A DNA stretch of 64,000 bases from DATJGR01 sp041739525 (GTDB taxonomy: Bacteria; Pseudomonadota; Gammaproteobacteria; Pseudomonadales; Azotimanducaceae). The number at the start of each line of letters is the position of its first letter. Positions within the stretch are counted from its first letter, which is position 1. Below are positions 33,954 to 43,078 of the stretch, one piece after another. The stretch covers positions 32,150 to 96,149 of the forward strand of contig JBGSNQ010000036.1 of assembly GCA_041739525.1 (NCBI GenBank), written 5' to 3'. Below the pieces are notes generated by a model. That model had not been told where the DNA came from and did not search any database. It worked only from the letters and a program-made list of their open reading frames with translations. The position numbers and the translations under genes were made by a program.

Positions 33954-35801
33954 ATGTTCAAGAACAGATGGATCCTGTTGTGGCTGGCGCTGCTTGCGCC
34001 GGCAGCGATTGCGGCCGATCTAGGTAGCAAAGCGCCGAACCCGCTCGAAGAGGAGCCGGAGTTCCTGTCCGCCGACGAGGCGTTCGTGCTCACGACCGAA
34101 CTCGAGAACGGCGTGCTGCTGGCGCACTGGAAGATGCCCGACGGCTACTACCTCTACCGCCACCGCTTCGAATTCGCGGTGCCCGCCGGCAGTTCGTTCA
34201 CGTTGGGCGAAGCGGAGATTCCGCAGGGGAAGGTCAAGAACGACGAGTACTTCGGTGAAGTACAGGTCTACTACCACGAAGTATCCGCGCGAGTTCCGGT
34301 GACCCGAACGGAAGGTTCAGCGGCAACGTTCGATGCCACCATCACCTATCAGGGCTGTGCGGACCGCGGCCTGTGTTACCCGCCGAAGACGAAACACGTG
34401 TCGTTCCCGGCGCAGTCGGTTGGCGCAGCCGCGTCGGCACCGAAGATTACGTCCGATGGCGACAGTGCAGATAGGACGGAGGAACAGCACCTCGCGGGGC
34501 TGTTGGCCAACGGCAACCTCCTGCTCTCTCTCGCGATTTTCTTCGCCGCCGGGCTTGGCCTCGCATTCACGCCGTGTGTGCTGCCGATGGTGCCCATTCT
34601 GTCGAGCATCATCGTTGGACAAGGCAGCTCCGTTACGCGCGGACGCGCCTTTACTCTTTCGTTAGCGTATGTGCTCGGAATGGCCGTCACGTATGCGGCG
34701 CTGGGCGTCGTCGTCGGTTTGTTCGGTGCAAGCATGAATCTGCAGGCAGCTTTGCAGTCGCCGCCGGTGCTCATCGTCTTTGCGATCGTGTTCGTGGTGC
34801 TCGCACTGTCGATGTTCGGCTTCTACGAGCTGCAACTGCCGCAGGCGTGGCAAAACCGCGTGAACGCAATGTCGCAGAACCAGCGCGGCGGCGTGCACGC
34901 AGGTGTTGCGGTGATGGGCAGCTTGTCCAGCCTGGTCGTGTCGCCGTGTCTCTCGGCGCCGCTTGCCGGGGCATTGATTTATCTGAGTTCCACGGGCGAT
35001 GCGCTGCTTGGCGGTAGCGCGCTGTTGATGCTGGGTCTCGGCATGGGTGTACCGCTGCTGGTCATCGGTTCGAGCGGCGCGCATCTGCTGCCGCGTGCGG
35101 GCGTGTGGATGAACAACGTCAAGGCGGTGTTCGGCGTGCTGTTGCTGGGCGTCGCGGTCTGGTTGCTGGAACGTGTCGTGCCAGCGCAAATGACGCTGTT
35201 GTTCTGGTCGGTGCTCGCCATTGGCGTGGGTGTGTACCTCGGCGCACTGGATCTATCGCCGCGCCAGGGCTGGGGCCAGCTGTGGAAAGCCATGGGCGCA
35301 TTCACGTTCATTTATGGCGTGCTGCTGTTGATCGGTGCCGCCAGCGGCGCGAGCAATCCGCTGGCACCGTTGTCGGGTGTCGCGCAGGTTGCCACCGCGC
35401 AACCTGCCGGCGGCAGCGTCGAGCAGGGAGAGGTGCAGTGGAAACGCGTGCGCGGCCTGGAGGCATTGAAGGCGGAGTTGGCGGCGGCGGAACAAGCGGG
35501 TAGGCCGGTGGCGCTCGATTTCTACGCGGACTGGTGTATCGCCTGCAAAGTGATGGCACGCAACGTGTTCTCCGAACCCGCGATTGCGGCTCAGCTCGGT
35601 CGTTTCCAACTGCTGCAGGCCGACGTCACCTCCACCGATCCCATCGACCAGGAACTGCTGCATCACTTCGGTCTGTTCGGGCCGCCGAGCATGTTGTTCT
35701 TCGGCCTCGACGGTCGCGAAATCAGTGCGCTGCGCATGCAGGGCGAAATGGATCGCGACGCGTTCGAACGCCACCTCGGACGCGTACTCTCCGGCGTTTG
35801 A
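33954..35801 (+). CDS. dsbD: Protein-disulfide reductase DsbD
   Basis: 615-aa membrane protein that moves electrons from cytoplasmic thioredoxin to periplasmic DsbC, DsbG and cytochrome c maturation. All three parts are present: signal peptide plus alpha domain with Cys135 and Cys141 (QGCADRGLC), the eight-helix beta domain with Cys208 (FTPCVLPM) and a second Cys in SPCLSAPLAG, and the thioredoxin-like gamma domain with Cys528-x2-Cys531 (WCIAC). A 7-bp inverted repeat of C/G runs lies at 33897-33922 in the leader. Start of the aroQ-accB-prmA run. Confidence 0.95.
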   Translation: MFKNRWILLWLALLAPAAIAADLGSKAPNPLEEEPEFLSADEAFVLTTELENGVLLAHWKMPDGYYLYRHRFEFAVPAGSSFTLGEAEIPQGKVKNDEYFGEVQVYYHEVSARVPVTRTEGSAATFDATITYQGCADRGLCYPPKTKHVSFPAQSVGAAASAPKITSDGDSADRTEEQHLAGLLANGNLLLSLAIFFAAGLGLAFTPCVLPMVPILSSIIVGQGSSVTRGRAFTLSLAYVLGMAVTYAALGVVVGLFGASMNLQAALQSPPVLIVFAIVFVVLALSMFGFYELQLPQAWQNRVNAMSQNQRGGVHAGVAVMGSLSSLVVSPCLSAPLAGALIYLSSTGDALLGGSALLMLGLGMGVPLLVIGSSGAHLLPRAGVWMNNVKAVFGVLLLGVAVWLLERVVPAQMTLLFWSVLAIGVGVYLGALDLSPRQGWGQLWKAMGAFTFIYGVLLLIGAASGASNPLAPLSGVAQVATAQPAGGSVEQGEVQWKRVRGLEALKAELAAAEQAGRPVALDFYADWCIACKVMARNVFSEPAIAAQLGRFQLLQADVTSTDPIDQELLHHFGLFGPPSMLFFGLDGREISALRMQGEMDRDAFERHLGRVLSGV

Positions 35802-35892
35802 TACGCGCCGACCCCCCGTGAGGCATCCCTCGCGCCTGGTACCTGCCGCGCGGTTCAGCGACAATCCCACGGTCTCGTGATCGGCGGCTCAA

Positions 35893-36333
35893 ATGGCCAA
35901 ACTACTCGTCCTGAATGGCCCGAATCTGAATTTGCTCGGTACACGCGAGCCTGAGATCTACGGCAAAGACACGCTTGCCGACATCGACGCACGCCTCACC
36001 AAGTTGGCGAAGTCGCGGCGCCATTCGGTGGAAAGTCTGCAGAGCAACGCCGAGCACGTGCTGGTCGATCGCATCCACGCGGCGAAAGGTGAGGGCGTCG
36101 GCTACATCGTGTTCAATCCCGGCGCGTTCACGCACACAAGCATCGCACTGCGCGACGCCTTGCTGGGTGTGGGCATCCCGTTCATCGAAGTTCATCTTTC
36201 GAACGTGTACGCGCGTGAGGACTTTCGCCAACACTCCTATCTGTCGGATGTGGCGCGCGGCGTCATCACGGGACTCGGTGCGCGGGGCTACGAATATGCG
36301 CTGACCTATGCGATGGACGCACTGGAGGCGTAG
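35893..36333 (+). CDS. aroQ: 3-dehydroquinate dehydratase, type II
   Basis: 146-aa dodecameric enzyme of the shikimate pathway. Marks are the N-terminal VLNGPNLNLLGTREPEIYG with the catalytic Tyr, ESLQSNAEH, FNPGAFTHTSIALRDAL and EVHLSNVYAREDFR. Complete and of normal length. It is five bases upstream of accB, the common gammaproteobacterial arrangement. Confidence 0.96.
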   Translation: MAKLLVLNGPNLNLLGTREPEIYGKDTLADIDARLTKLAKSRRHSVESLQSNAEHVLVDRIHAAKGEGVGYIVFNPGAFTHTSIALRDALLGVGIPFIEVHLSNVYAREDFRQHSYLSDVARGVITGLGARGYEYALTYAMDALEA

Positions 36334-36338
36334 CACCG

Positions 36339-36755
36339 ATGGATCTGCGCAAGATCAAGAAGCTGATCGACATGGTCGAGCAATCGGGCATTTCCGAACT
36401 CGAAGTGCGCACCGGCGATGAGTTGATACGCATTGCGAGGCCGTTGGTAGCAAAGGGCATCGCAGCACCGATAGCAGATGCACCCACGCAAGTTCGCCCC
36501 GCCGCTAGTCGTTCGCCGCGCGGCTTCGTCGTGCGCGCACCGTTGACCGGAACGTTCTATTGCGCGCCGGCGCCTGGCGAGCGGCCGTTCGTCCGCGTGG
36601 GTCAGACCGTCGCCGTCGGCGACGTGCTTTGCATCATCGAGAGTATGAAGATGATGAATCAGATCGAAGCCGAGCGGCCCGGACGCATCGCCGAGGTGAA
36701 CGTGGAAGACGCATCGCCCGTAGAAACCGGTACGCCGCTGTTTCGCATCGAATGA
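36339..36755 (+). CDS. accB: Biotin carboxyl carrier protein of acetyl-CoA carboxylase
   Basis: 138-aa BCCP. The N-terminal helix MDLRKIKKLIDMVEQ is present, followed by a short Pro/Ala linker and a complete biotinyl domain (RAPLTGTFYCAPAPGERPF, ESMKMMNQIEAE). Lys104 is the biotinylated residue. It is slightly shorter than E. coli AccB (156 aa) because of the linker. Normally accC follows directly, but here prmA starts 21 bases later. Confidence 0.95.
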   Translation: MDLRKIKKLIDMVEQSGISELEVRTGDELIRIARPLVAKGIAAPIADAPTQVRPAASRSPRGFVVRAPLTGTFYCAPAPGERPFVRVGQTVAVGDVLCIIESMKMMNQIEAERPGRIAEVNVEDASPVETGTPLFRIE

Positions 36756-36776
36756 CAGTTCTGCGTCGGTGACGCA

Positions 36777-37661
36777 ATGGCCTGGCTGAGCATCCGGCTT
36801 TCGCTGCCCGCCGCGCGGATCGAAAGCCTGTCTGATCTGTTGATGGATCTCGGTGCCGAGAGCGTGGCCGTGAGCGACGCGGGCGATGTGCCCGTGTTGG
36901 AACCCGCGCCCGGCGCAACGCCGCTGTGGCCGCAGGCAGAACTCGACGCGCTGTTTCCGCTCGAGGTCGATCTCGCGGCGCTGCGCGAGCGGCTTCACTC
37001 CGCATTGGGCGATACGCATGCCGGCACGCTCGATGTTGGCTTCGTCGAAGATGCCGACTGGTCGCACACGTGGCGCAACTACTCTATCGAGCACTGCTTC
37101 GGCGATCGATTGTGGGTGCTGCCTCGCGATGCACCGTTGCCAGGCGGACCCACCACTGTGCTGCGGATCGATCCGGGCCTCGCATTCGGCACCGGCGGAC
37201 ATGCCACCACCGCGATGTGCCTCGAGTGGATTGCGCGACGGCGCATCGATGGATGGTCCGTGGTCGATTACGGCGCGGGTTCGGGGATTCTCGGCATCGC
37301 CGCGTTGCTGCTTGGCGCGCGTCACGTGGTCGCCGTGGATCATGATCCGCAGGCGTGTCTCGCGACGCGCGCCAACGCAACCTACAATGGCGTCGCATCG
37401 GAACGGATCACGATAATCACTCCGGATGGATTGGAAAGGACAACTCACGATCTCGTGCTGGCGAACATCCTGGCCGGACCCCTGGTGTCGCTCGCGCCGA
37501 TGCTGACGCAGTTGGTCAGGCCGGGCGGCGCGCTGGTGATGTCCGGCATGCTCGCGCATCAACTCGAAACGGTAACGTCCCACTATCCGGACTTCACGTT
37601 TGAGCCGCCGCAAACGCGCGATGACTGGGTGATGGTGCAAGGAATCAGATCGCGTGGCTGA
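36777..37661 (+). CDS. prmA: Ribosomal protein L11 methyltransferase
   Basis: 294-aa SAM-dependent enzyme that trimethylates several amino groups of ribosomal protein L11. The SAM loop is DYGAGSGILGIAALLLG, with the preceding GLAFGTGGHATT and the catalytic-region LANILAGPL. Length matches E. coli (293 aa). It overlaps the DUF3426 gene by eight bases, and follows accB with no accC between. Confidence 0.95.
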   Translation: MAWLSIRLSLPAARIESLSDLLMDLGAESVAVSDAGDVPVLEPAPGATPLWPQAELDALFPLEVDLAALRERLHSALGDTHAGTLDVGFVEDADWSHTWRNYSIEHCFGDRLWVLPRDAPLPGGPTTVLRIDPGLAFGTGGHATTAMCLEWIARRRIDGWSVVDYGAGSGILGIAALLLGARHVVAVDHDPQACLATRANATYNGVASERITIITPDGLERTTHDLVLANILAGPLVSLAPMLTQLVRPGGALVMSGMLAHQLETVTSHYPDFTFEPPQTRDDWVMVQGIRSRG

Positions 37662-38787
37662 AGAGCCCTCGGAGCCACTGATTACGCAATGTCCGACGTG
37701 TCGGACGCGTTTTCGTGTGACGGAATCGCAACTCAAAGCCGCAGCGGGCCGCGTTCGATGCGGTGCCTGCCTTTCCGTATTCGCGGGGCTCGAACATCTG
37801 GTGCTCGCACCCGGCCCGCGTCTGAAACCGGGCGAAAGCGCAAATGAAGCGCTGGACGCATTGCTCGACGAACTTCGCGCCGATCCGCCGAAGACACCCA
37901 CGCCGATCGCGCAAGCGAAGTCACCAACTACTGAAACACCGCAAACGGCCGTGGAACGCGCTCGCCCCAGCGTAAATCCGTCGGGAGAGGCCGTCCGGAA
38001 ACCGGGTCCGCCGGAACAAGCGATTGGTCTAGTCAAATCGTCGGAAGCGACGATTCCAGCGGAGACGAATCAAACCAGCGACACGACGCCCGCGGTGGAC
38101 GGCGTCGCCGCGCGCAAGGCGCGTCGACTCAGACTGGCGTCGGCAAGCGCGGCGAAGTCGCAGGAGACGCAACCGGTGCCAGAGCCCGTCACATCCGAGG
38201 CGGCGGACGTCGCGGATACCGGCAGTGCCGAGACGGTCGCGGCCGAGCCCGAGCGTGCGCCGGTTCCTGCGCAACTCGCGCTTACGCCCGAAGAACTGAT
38301 CGCGATGCCTACCCGCCGTTACCGGCGATGGTGGATGCCGCTCGCGGTTCTGGTCGCCATCGCGTTGCTTGCGGCACAAGTGCTGTATCTGCAATTCGAT
38401 ACATGGGCGAAAAATCCGGACATCCGACCGGTCTATGAATGGTTGTGTCCGCACTTGCAGTGCAAGTTGCCGGTGATGCGCTCCCTCGACGAGATTCGTT
38501 CGAAGAATCTCGTCGTGCGCGCAAATCCGGATGTGCCGGGCGAGTTGATGGTGGATGCGCTCATCGTAAATCAGGCGCGCTTCGAGCAACCCTTTCCCGT
38601 GATCGAACTGCGTTTCTCGTCGATGGAAGGCCGGCCGATTGCGGCGCGTCGCTTCAAACCCGAGGAGTATCTCGCCGGAGAACTGAAGGGCGCGACGATG
38701 TTCGCGCCGATGACGCCGGTACACATCGCACTCGCGATCGAAGATCCCGGGACGGATGCCGTGAGCTACTACATCCAGTTTCGCTGA
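37654..38787 (+). CDS. Zinc-ribbon and DUF3426 domain protein
   Basis: 377 aa. The N-terminal MJ0042-type zinc ribbon has two CxxC pairs (CPTC, CGAC). A long, low-complexity Pro/Glu/Ala linker follows, then one membrane helix around residue 230 (WWMPLAVLVAIALLAAQVLYL) and a C-terminal DUF3426 beta domain (NPDVPGELMVDALIVN). The protein is probably anchored with the ribbon in the cytoplasm. Function unknown although the gene often lies between prmA and dusB. GTG start overlapping prmA. Confidence 0.88.
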   Translation: MAEEPSEPLITQCPTCRTRFRVTESQLKAAAGRVRCGACLSVFAGLEHLVLAPGPRLKPGESANEALDALLDELRADPPKTPTPIAQAKSPTTETPQTAVERARPSVNPSGEAVRKPGPPEQAIGLVKSSEATIPAETNQTSDTTPAVDGVAARKARRLRLASASAAKSQETQPVPEPVTSEAADVADTGSAETVAAEPERAPVPAQLALTPEELIAMPTRRYRRWWMPLAVLVAIALLAAQVLYLQFDTWAKNPDIRPVYEWLCPHLQCKLPVMRSLDEIRSKNLVVRANPDVPGELMVDALIVNQARFEQPFPVIELRFSSMEGRPIAARRFKPEEYLAGELKGATMFAPMTPVHIALAIEDPGTDAVSYYIQFR

Positions 38788-38882
38788 GCGACCGCTTTCG
38801 TTCGCGTTCGTACGCGCATCGGCGTTGCGTCTCGCGGACGCGGCGTTATGATGGCAACCCTTTTTTTCCACCCGGATTCTGC

Positions 38883-39860
38883 GTGGTCGCGATCGGCCCT
38901 CATAGGTTGCGAAACGCCGTCGTTCTGGCGCCAATGGCCGGAGTCACCGATGTGCCGTTCCGCGAACTCGCATGGAACCTCGGCGCCGGGCTCGTAGTCG
39001 CGGAGATGACGAGCGCGAACCCGGTGTTGTGGCAAACGCGAACATCGCGATTGCGGCGTGAGACGGTCGTTGGCGCTCGGCCGCGCGTCGTGCAGATTGC
39101 GGGTGCGGATCCTGCGTGGATAGCTGCCGCTGCCAAACGCGAAGCGGACGACGGCGCCGAAATCATCGACGTGAACATGGGTTGTCCGGCGAAGAAGGTC
39201 TGCAATCAGGCCGCCGGATCGGCGTTGCTGCGCGACGAAACACTGGTGGCGCGAATTCTCCGAGCGGCGGTGGATGCCGTGTCAGTTCCGGTGACCGTGA
39301 AGATTCGTACCGGCTGGTCTCCGGAGCAACGCAACGGCGTTGCGGTTGCGCGAATCGCCGAAGACGCGGGCGTTGCATCGATCGCCGTTCACGGCCGAAC
39401 GCGCGCTTGCCGGTTCATGGGTGCCGCGGAATACGACACGATCGCGGCGATCAAGGCCGAGGTACACATTCCCGTTTTCGCGAACGGCGACATCACCACC
39501 GTGGAGCAGGCGCGTCGCGTGCTGGCGCACACGGGTGCCGACGGGGTGCTTATTGGACGTGCAGCGCTGGGTGCGCCCTGGTTGCCCGGCGATATCGCAG
39601 ACGCGTTGAGCGGGCGCCCGCCGCGCGTGCGCTCGCAGGCCGAGGTGTTGTCGATTGCGATACGACATCTCGCGCACATCCACGACTTCTATGGCGTGGA
39701 GCAGGGCGTGCGAATCGCGCGCAAACACGCCAAAGCGTATCTGCAGGGTCTTGCGATCGATGCGTTGCGGATTCGTGCGTTCAACGACCTCCGGCTTCCG
39801 AGCGAACAGTTGACGTTCCTTTGCGACTTCGATGGCGATGCGCACATGAGGGCTGCTTGA
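38883..39860 (+). CDS. dusB: tRNA-dihydrouridine synthase B
   Basis: 325-aa FMN enzyme that reduces uridine 17 of tRNA to dihydrouridine. Typical segments are LAPMAGVTDVPFR, DVNMGCPAKKV with the catalytic Cys, KIRTGW, HGRTR and GDITT...GADGVLIGRAALGAPW. GTG start at 38883 matches the expected N-terminus (IGPHRLRNAVVLAPM). Its TGA overlaps a TTG that begins fis. The dusB-fis order is the standard gammaproteobacterial arrangement and dusB often controls fis expression. Confidence 0.93.
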   Translation: MVAIGPHRLRNAVVLAPMAGVTDVPFRELAWNLGAGLVVAEMTSANPVLWQTRTSRLRRETVVGARPRVVQIAGADPAWIAAAAKREADDGAEIIDVNMGCPAKKVCNQAAGSALLRDETLVARILRAAVDAVSVPVTVKIRTGWSPEQRNGVAVARIAEDAGVASIAVHGRTRACRFMGAAEYDTIAAIKAEVHIPVFANGDITTVEQARRVLAHTGADGVLIGRAALGAPWLPGDIADALSGRPPRVRSQAEVLSIAIRHLAHIHDFYGVEQGVRIARKHAKAYLQGLAIDALRIRAFNDLRLPSEQLTFLCDFDGDAHMRAA

Positions 39861-40189
39861 AGCGCGCGGCTCCGAAAATGCGCAAGCGTGCAGGTGCCAA
39901 GGCGGCCGGCGCGCATGCGCCCGCAGCACACGTTGCCACGTTCGCGGACTTCGACGACCGGCCGTTGCACCGCTGCGTCGAGGGTGCGCTGAACGCGTAC
40001 TTCGACGCGCTGGATGGTGAGTACACGTGTGGACTGTTCGATCTCGTGATGGCGGAAGTGGAGCGTCCGATGCTCGCGAGCGTTATGCACCACGTCGGTG
40101 GCAATCAGAGCCGAGCGGCGGAAGTGCTCGGGCTTAGCCGCGGCACGTTGCGCAAGAAACTCCTTCAGTACGGCCTGCTGGAAGATTGA
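39857..40189 (+). CDS. fis: DNA-binding protein Fis
   Basis: Nucleoid-associated protein of 103-110 aa. The C-terminal helix-turn-helix is very close to the family: NQSRAAEVLGLSRGTLRKKL. The central core helices are LHRCVEGALNAYFDAL and FDLVMAEVERPMLASVM. TTG at 39857 overlaps the dusB stop (TTGA); the ATG at 39878 is an equally possible start and gives a length nearer E. coli Fis (98 aa). The N-terminus is unusually basic and Ala-rich. Confidence 0.93.
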   Translation: MKRAAPKMRKRAGAKAAGAHAPAAHVATFADFDDRPLHRCVEGALNAYFDALDGEYTCGLFDLVMAEVERPMLASVMHHVGGNQSRAAEVLGLSRGTLRKKLLQYGLLED

Positions 40190-40193
40190 GACC

Positions 40194-41753
40194 ATGACAG
40201 ACAACACCTTGCGTCCGATCCGCCGGGCGCTGCTGAGTGTTTCCGACAAATCCGGAATCGTCGAACTGGCGCGCGCGCTTGCGGAACGGGGCGTCGAGAT
40301 TCTGTCGACCGGGCGTACCCATCTCACGTTGACGGAGGCGGGTATAGCCGCGCACGAAGTGGCGCAGCATACCGGCACGCCGGAAATGATGGATGGCCGT
40401 GTAAAGACGCTGCATCCGAAGATACACGGCGGAATTCTCGGCCGCCGGGGCACCGACGACGGCGTAATGGCGCAGCACGGCATAGCACCGATCGATCTGG
40501 TGGTGGTCAACCTGTATCCATTCGAGGCCACCGTGGCGCGTCCCGACGTCACCGCGGAGCTCGCGGTCGAGAACATCGACATCGGTGGCCCCGCCATGAT
40601 CCGATCTGCGGCAAAGAACCACGCCGACGTGGTGGTCATCGTAGACGCTAACGATTACGAGGAGGTGCGCTCCGCGATCGCCGTTGGTGGCACTACATTC
40701 GAGCAGCGGCATCGATTTGCCGCCAAGGCCTTTTCTCACACGGCGCGTTATGACGCCGCAGTTGCCTCGTATCTGCTGGGTGCAGACAGGGAATTCCCCG
40801 AGTTGCTCAATCTGCAGTTCCAAAAGCGCGAAACGATGCGATATGGCGAGAACCCGCATCAACGCGCGGCGCTATATGTCGACAGTGGCGCGCCCTCCAT
40901 CGGTACGGTCGCCGGAGCCAGGCAGTTGCAGGGCAGAGAACTGTCGTACAACAACGTGGCCGACACCGATGCAGCACTCGAGTGTGTGCGCGCCTTCGAT
41001 GAGCCGGCGTGCGTCATCGTCAAGCACGCAAATCCGTGTGGCGTAGCGGTAGGCAACGATCTGCGCGCGGCCTATCAAGGCGCCTACGCAACCGATCCCA
41101 CTTCGGCCTATGGCGGCATCATCGCGTTCAACCGGCTGCTCGACGCTGCCACCCTCGAAGCGATCGTAGGTAAGCAGTTTGTCGAAGTGGTGATCGCACC
41201 CGAGGTCGATGCCGGTGCAATTGAAGTGGCGAAGCGTCGGAAGAACGTCCGTTTGCTTGTATGCGGTGCATTGGGCAAGGGCTCGCGCGGTTACGAGTTG
41301 AAGCGCGTGGGCGGTGGTCTGTTGGTGCAGACTCCGGACGAAACGTGCCTTGATGACAGCGCGCTGAAGGTGGTGACGCAGCGCGCGCCCACTGAGGCGG
41401 AAATGGCCGACCTGCTGTTCGCATGGAAGGTCGCGTGGTTCGTCAAATCGAACGCAATCGTGTACGCGAAGGCGGGCGCGACGATTGGTGTTGGCGCGGG
41501 GCAGATGAGTCGTGTCGTGAGTGCGCGCATTGCAGCGCTGAAGGCGGCGGACGAAGGTCTGGAAGTCGTGGGTTCGGTGATGGCATCGGACGCGTTCTTT
41601 CCGTTCCGCGACGGCATCGACGCGGCTGCGGCGGCAGGCGTAGCTGCAGTCATTCAACCGGGCGGTTCGATGCGCGACGACGAAGTGATCGCCGCGGCTG
41701 ATGAGCATGGCCTGGCGATGGTATTCACGGGTATTCGGCACTTTCGCCACTGA
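40194..41753 (+). CDS. purH: Bifunctional AICAR formyltransferase / IMP cyclohydrolase
   Basis: 519-aa enzyme of the last two steps of IMP synthesis. N-terminal IMP cyclohydrolase domain (LLSVSDKSGIVELARAL, STGRT, DGRVKTLHPKIHGG) and C-terminal formyltransferase (ALECVRAFDEPACVIVKHANPCG, IQPGGSMRDDEV). The start is the ATG five bases after the fis stop. Upstream frame belongs to fis. Complete, with no unusual gaps. Confidence 0.96.
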   Translation: MTDNTLRPIRRALLSVSDKSGIVELARALAERGVEILSTGRTHLTLTEAGIAAHEVAQHTGTPEMMDGRVKTLHPKIHGGILGRRGTDDGVMAQHGIAPIDLVVVNLYPFEATVARPDVTAELAVENIDIGGPAMIRSAAKNHADVVVIVDANDYEEVRSAIAVGGTTFEQRHRFAAKAFSHTARYDAAVASYLLGADREFPELLNLQFQKRETMRYGENPHQRAALYVDSGAPSIGTVAGARQLQGRELSYNNVADTDAALECVRAFDEPACVIVKHANPCGVAVGNDLRAAYQGAYATDPTSAYGGIIAFNRLLDAATLEAIVGKQFVEVVIAPEVDAGAIEVAKRRKNVRLLVCGALGKGSRGYELKRVGGGLLVQTPDETCLDDSALKVVTQRAPTEAEMADLLFAWKVAWFVKSNAIVYAKAGATIGVGAGQMSRVVSARIAALKAADEGLEVVGSVMASDAFFPFRDGIDAAAAAGVAAVIQPGGSMRDDEVIAAADEHGLAMVFTGIRHFRH

Positions 41754-41765
41754 CGGAGCCTGTCG

Positions 41766-43055
41766 ATGAAGATCCTGATCGTAGGGAACGGCGGCCGCGA
41801 ACACGCGCTCGCCTGGAAGGTTGCCCAGAGTAAGCGCGTCACTCAGGTGTTCGTGGCGCCGGGAAACGCCGGTACGGCGCGCGAGCCGAAGGTGCAGAAC
41901 GTCGCGATAGACGTGCTCGACTTCGCCGGGTTGGCCGATCTCGCGCGGCGAGAGAGTGTCGGCCTCACGATCGTCGGACCGGAAGTGCCGTTGGTGGCCG
42001 GCATTCGCGACTATTTCGAAGCGCGCGGACTACCGTGTTTTGGCCCCTCGCAAGCCGCGGCACAACTCGAAGGATCGAAGGCATTCACCAAGGCGTTCCT
42101 GGAACGCCATCGGATTCCCACCGCTGCGTATCGCACCTTTACAGATCTGGCAGCGGCCGAGGCATACGTGCGCGAGCGCGGCGTGCCGATCGTTGTAAAG
42201 GCTGACGGGCTGGCGGCCGGTAAGGGAGTAATCGTGGCGCACGCACTCGACGAGGCGCTGAGAGCCGCGCGCGAGATGCTGGCTGGCGATGCTTTCGGCA
42301 GCGCCGGTCATAGGGTCGTCATCGAAGACTGCCTCGTGGGCGAAGAAGCGAGCTTCATCTGCATTGCAGACGGTCGTCGCGCGGTACCGTTCGCCAGTTC
42401 GCAGGACCACAAGACGCGCGACGATGGCGATCGCGGTCCCAATACCGGGGGTATGGGCGCGTACTCGCCCGCGCCCGTGATAACTCCTGATATCCACGAG
42501 CGGATCATGGCGGAAGTCATTCGCCCGACGATCGATGGCATGGCAGCCGACGGGATACCGTACGTGGGATTCCTCTACGCGGGCCTGATGATAGCCGCTG
42601 ACGGCACGCCGAACGTCATCGAGTTCAACTGTCGCTTCGGCGACCCGGAGGCCCAACCCGTATTGATGCGTCTCGATTCGGACATCGTCGATGTATGCGA
42701 AGCGGCGCTAGGGGGACGGCTCGACACCGTGCACCTGAAATGGGATCCGCGCGTTGCGCTCGCGGTGGTCGTTGCAGCGGGTGGATATCCGGTGAGCTAT
42801 TCGAAGGGCGATCCGATCGAAGGGCTCGATGGCGCGACCGCAGCGCACACGAAGATCTTTCACGCGGGGACGCGGCTACAGGGTGAGCAAATCGTGACCG
42901 ATGGCGGCCGCGTTTTGACCGTTGTCGGCACCGGTGAGGATGTCGCGATTGCGCAGCGACGCGCATACGAGGCGATACGGCAAGTGCATTTCTCGAATGC
43001 GTACTACCGACGCGACATCGGCTATCGCGCGGTCGCGCGGCTTCGCAACGGCTGA
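41766..43055 (+). CDS. purD: Phosphoribosylamine-glycine ligase
   Basis: 429-aa ATP-grasp enzyme for glycinamide ribonucleotide. Marks are VGNGGREHALAWK at the N-terminus, VKADGLAAGKGV in the ATP-grasp core, FASSQDHKTRDDGD, PNTGGMGAYSPAPV and EFNCRFGDPEAQPV. Follows purH by 12 bases, the standard purHD pair. Confidence 0.96.
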   Translation: MKILIVGNGGREHALAWKVAQSKRVTQVFVAPGNAGTAREPKVQNVAIDVLDFAGLADLARRESVGLTIVGPEVPLVAGIRDYFEARGLPCFGPSQAAAQLEGSKAFTKAFLERHRIPTAAYRTFTDLAAAEAYVRERGVPIVVKADGLAAGKGVIVAHALDEALRAAREMLAGDAFGSAGHRVVIEDCLVGEEASFICIADGRRAVPFASSQDHKTRDDGDRGPNTGGMGAYSPAPVITPDIHERIMAEVIRPTIDGMAADGIPYVGFLYAGLMIAADGTPNVIEFNCRFGDPEAQPVLMRLDSDIVDVCEAALGGRLDTVHLKWDPRVALAVVVAAGGYPVSYSKGDPIEGLDGATAAHTKIFHAGTRLQGEQIVTDGGRVLTVVGTGEDVAIAQRRAYEAIRQVHFSNAYYRRDIGYRAVARLRNG

Positions 43056-43078
43056 GGGTTTGTCGCAACGCCTCGCCG

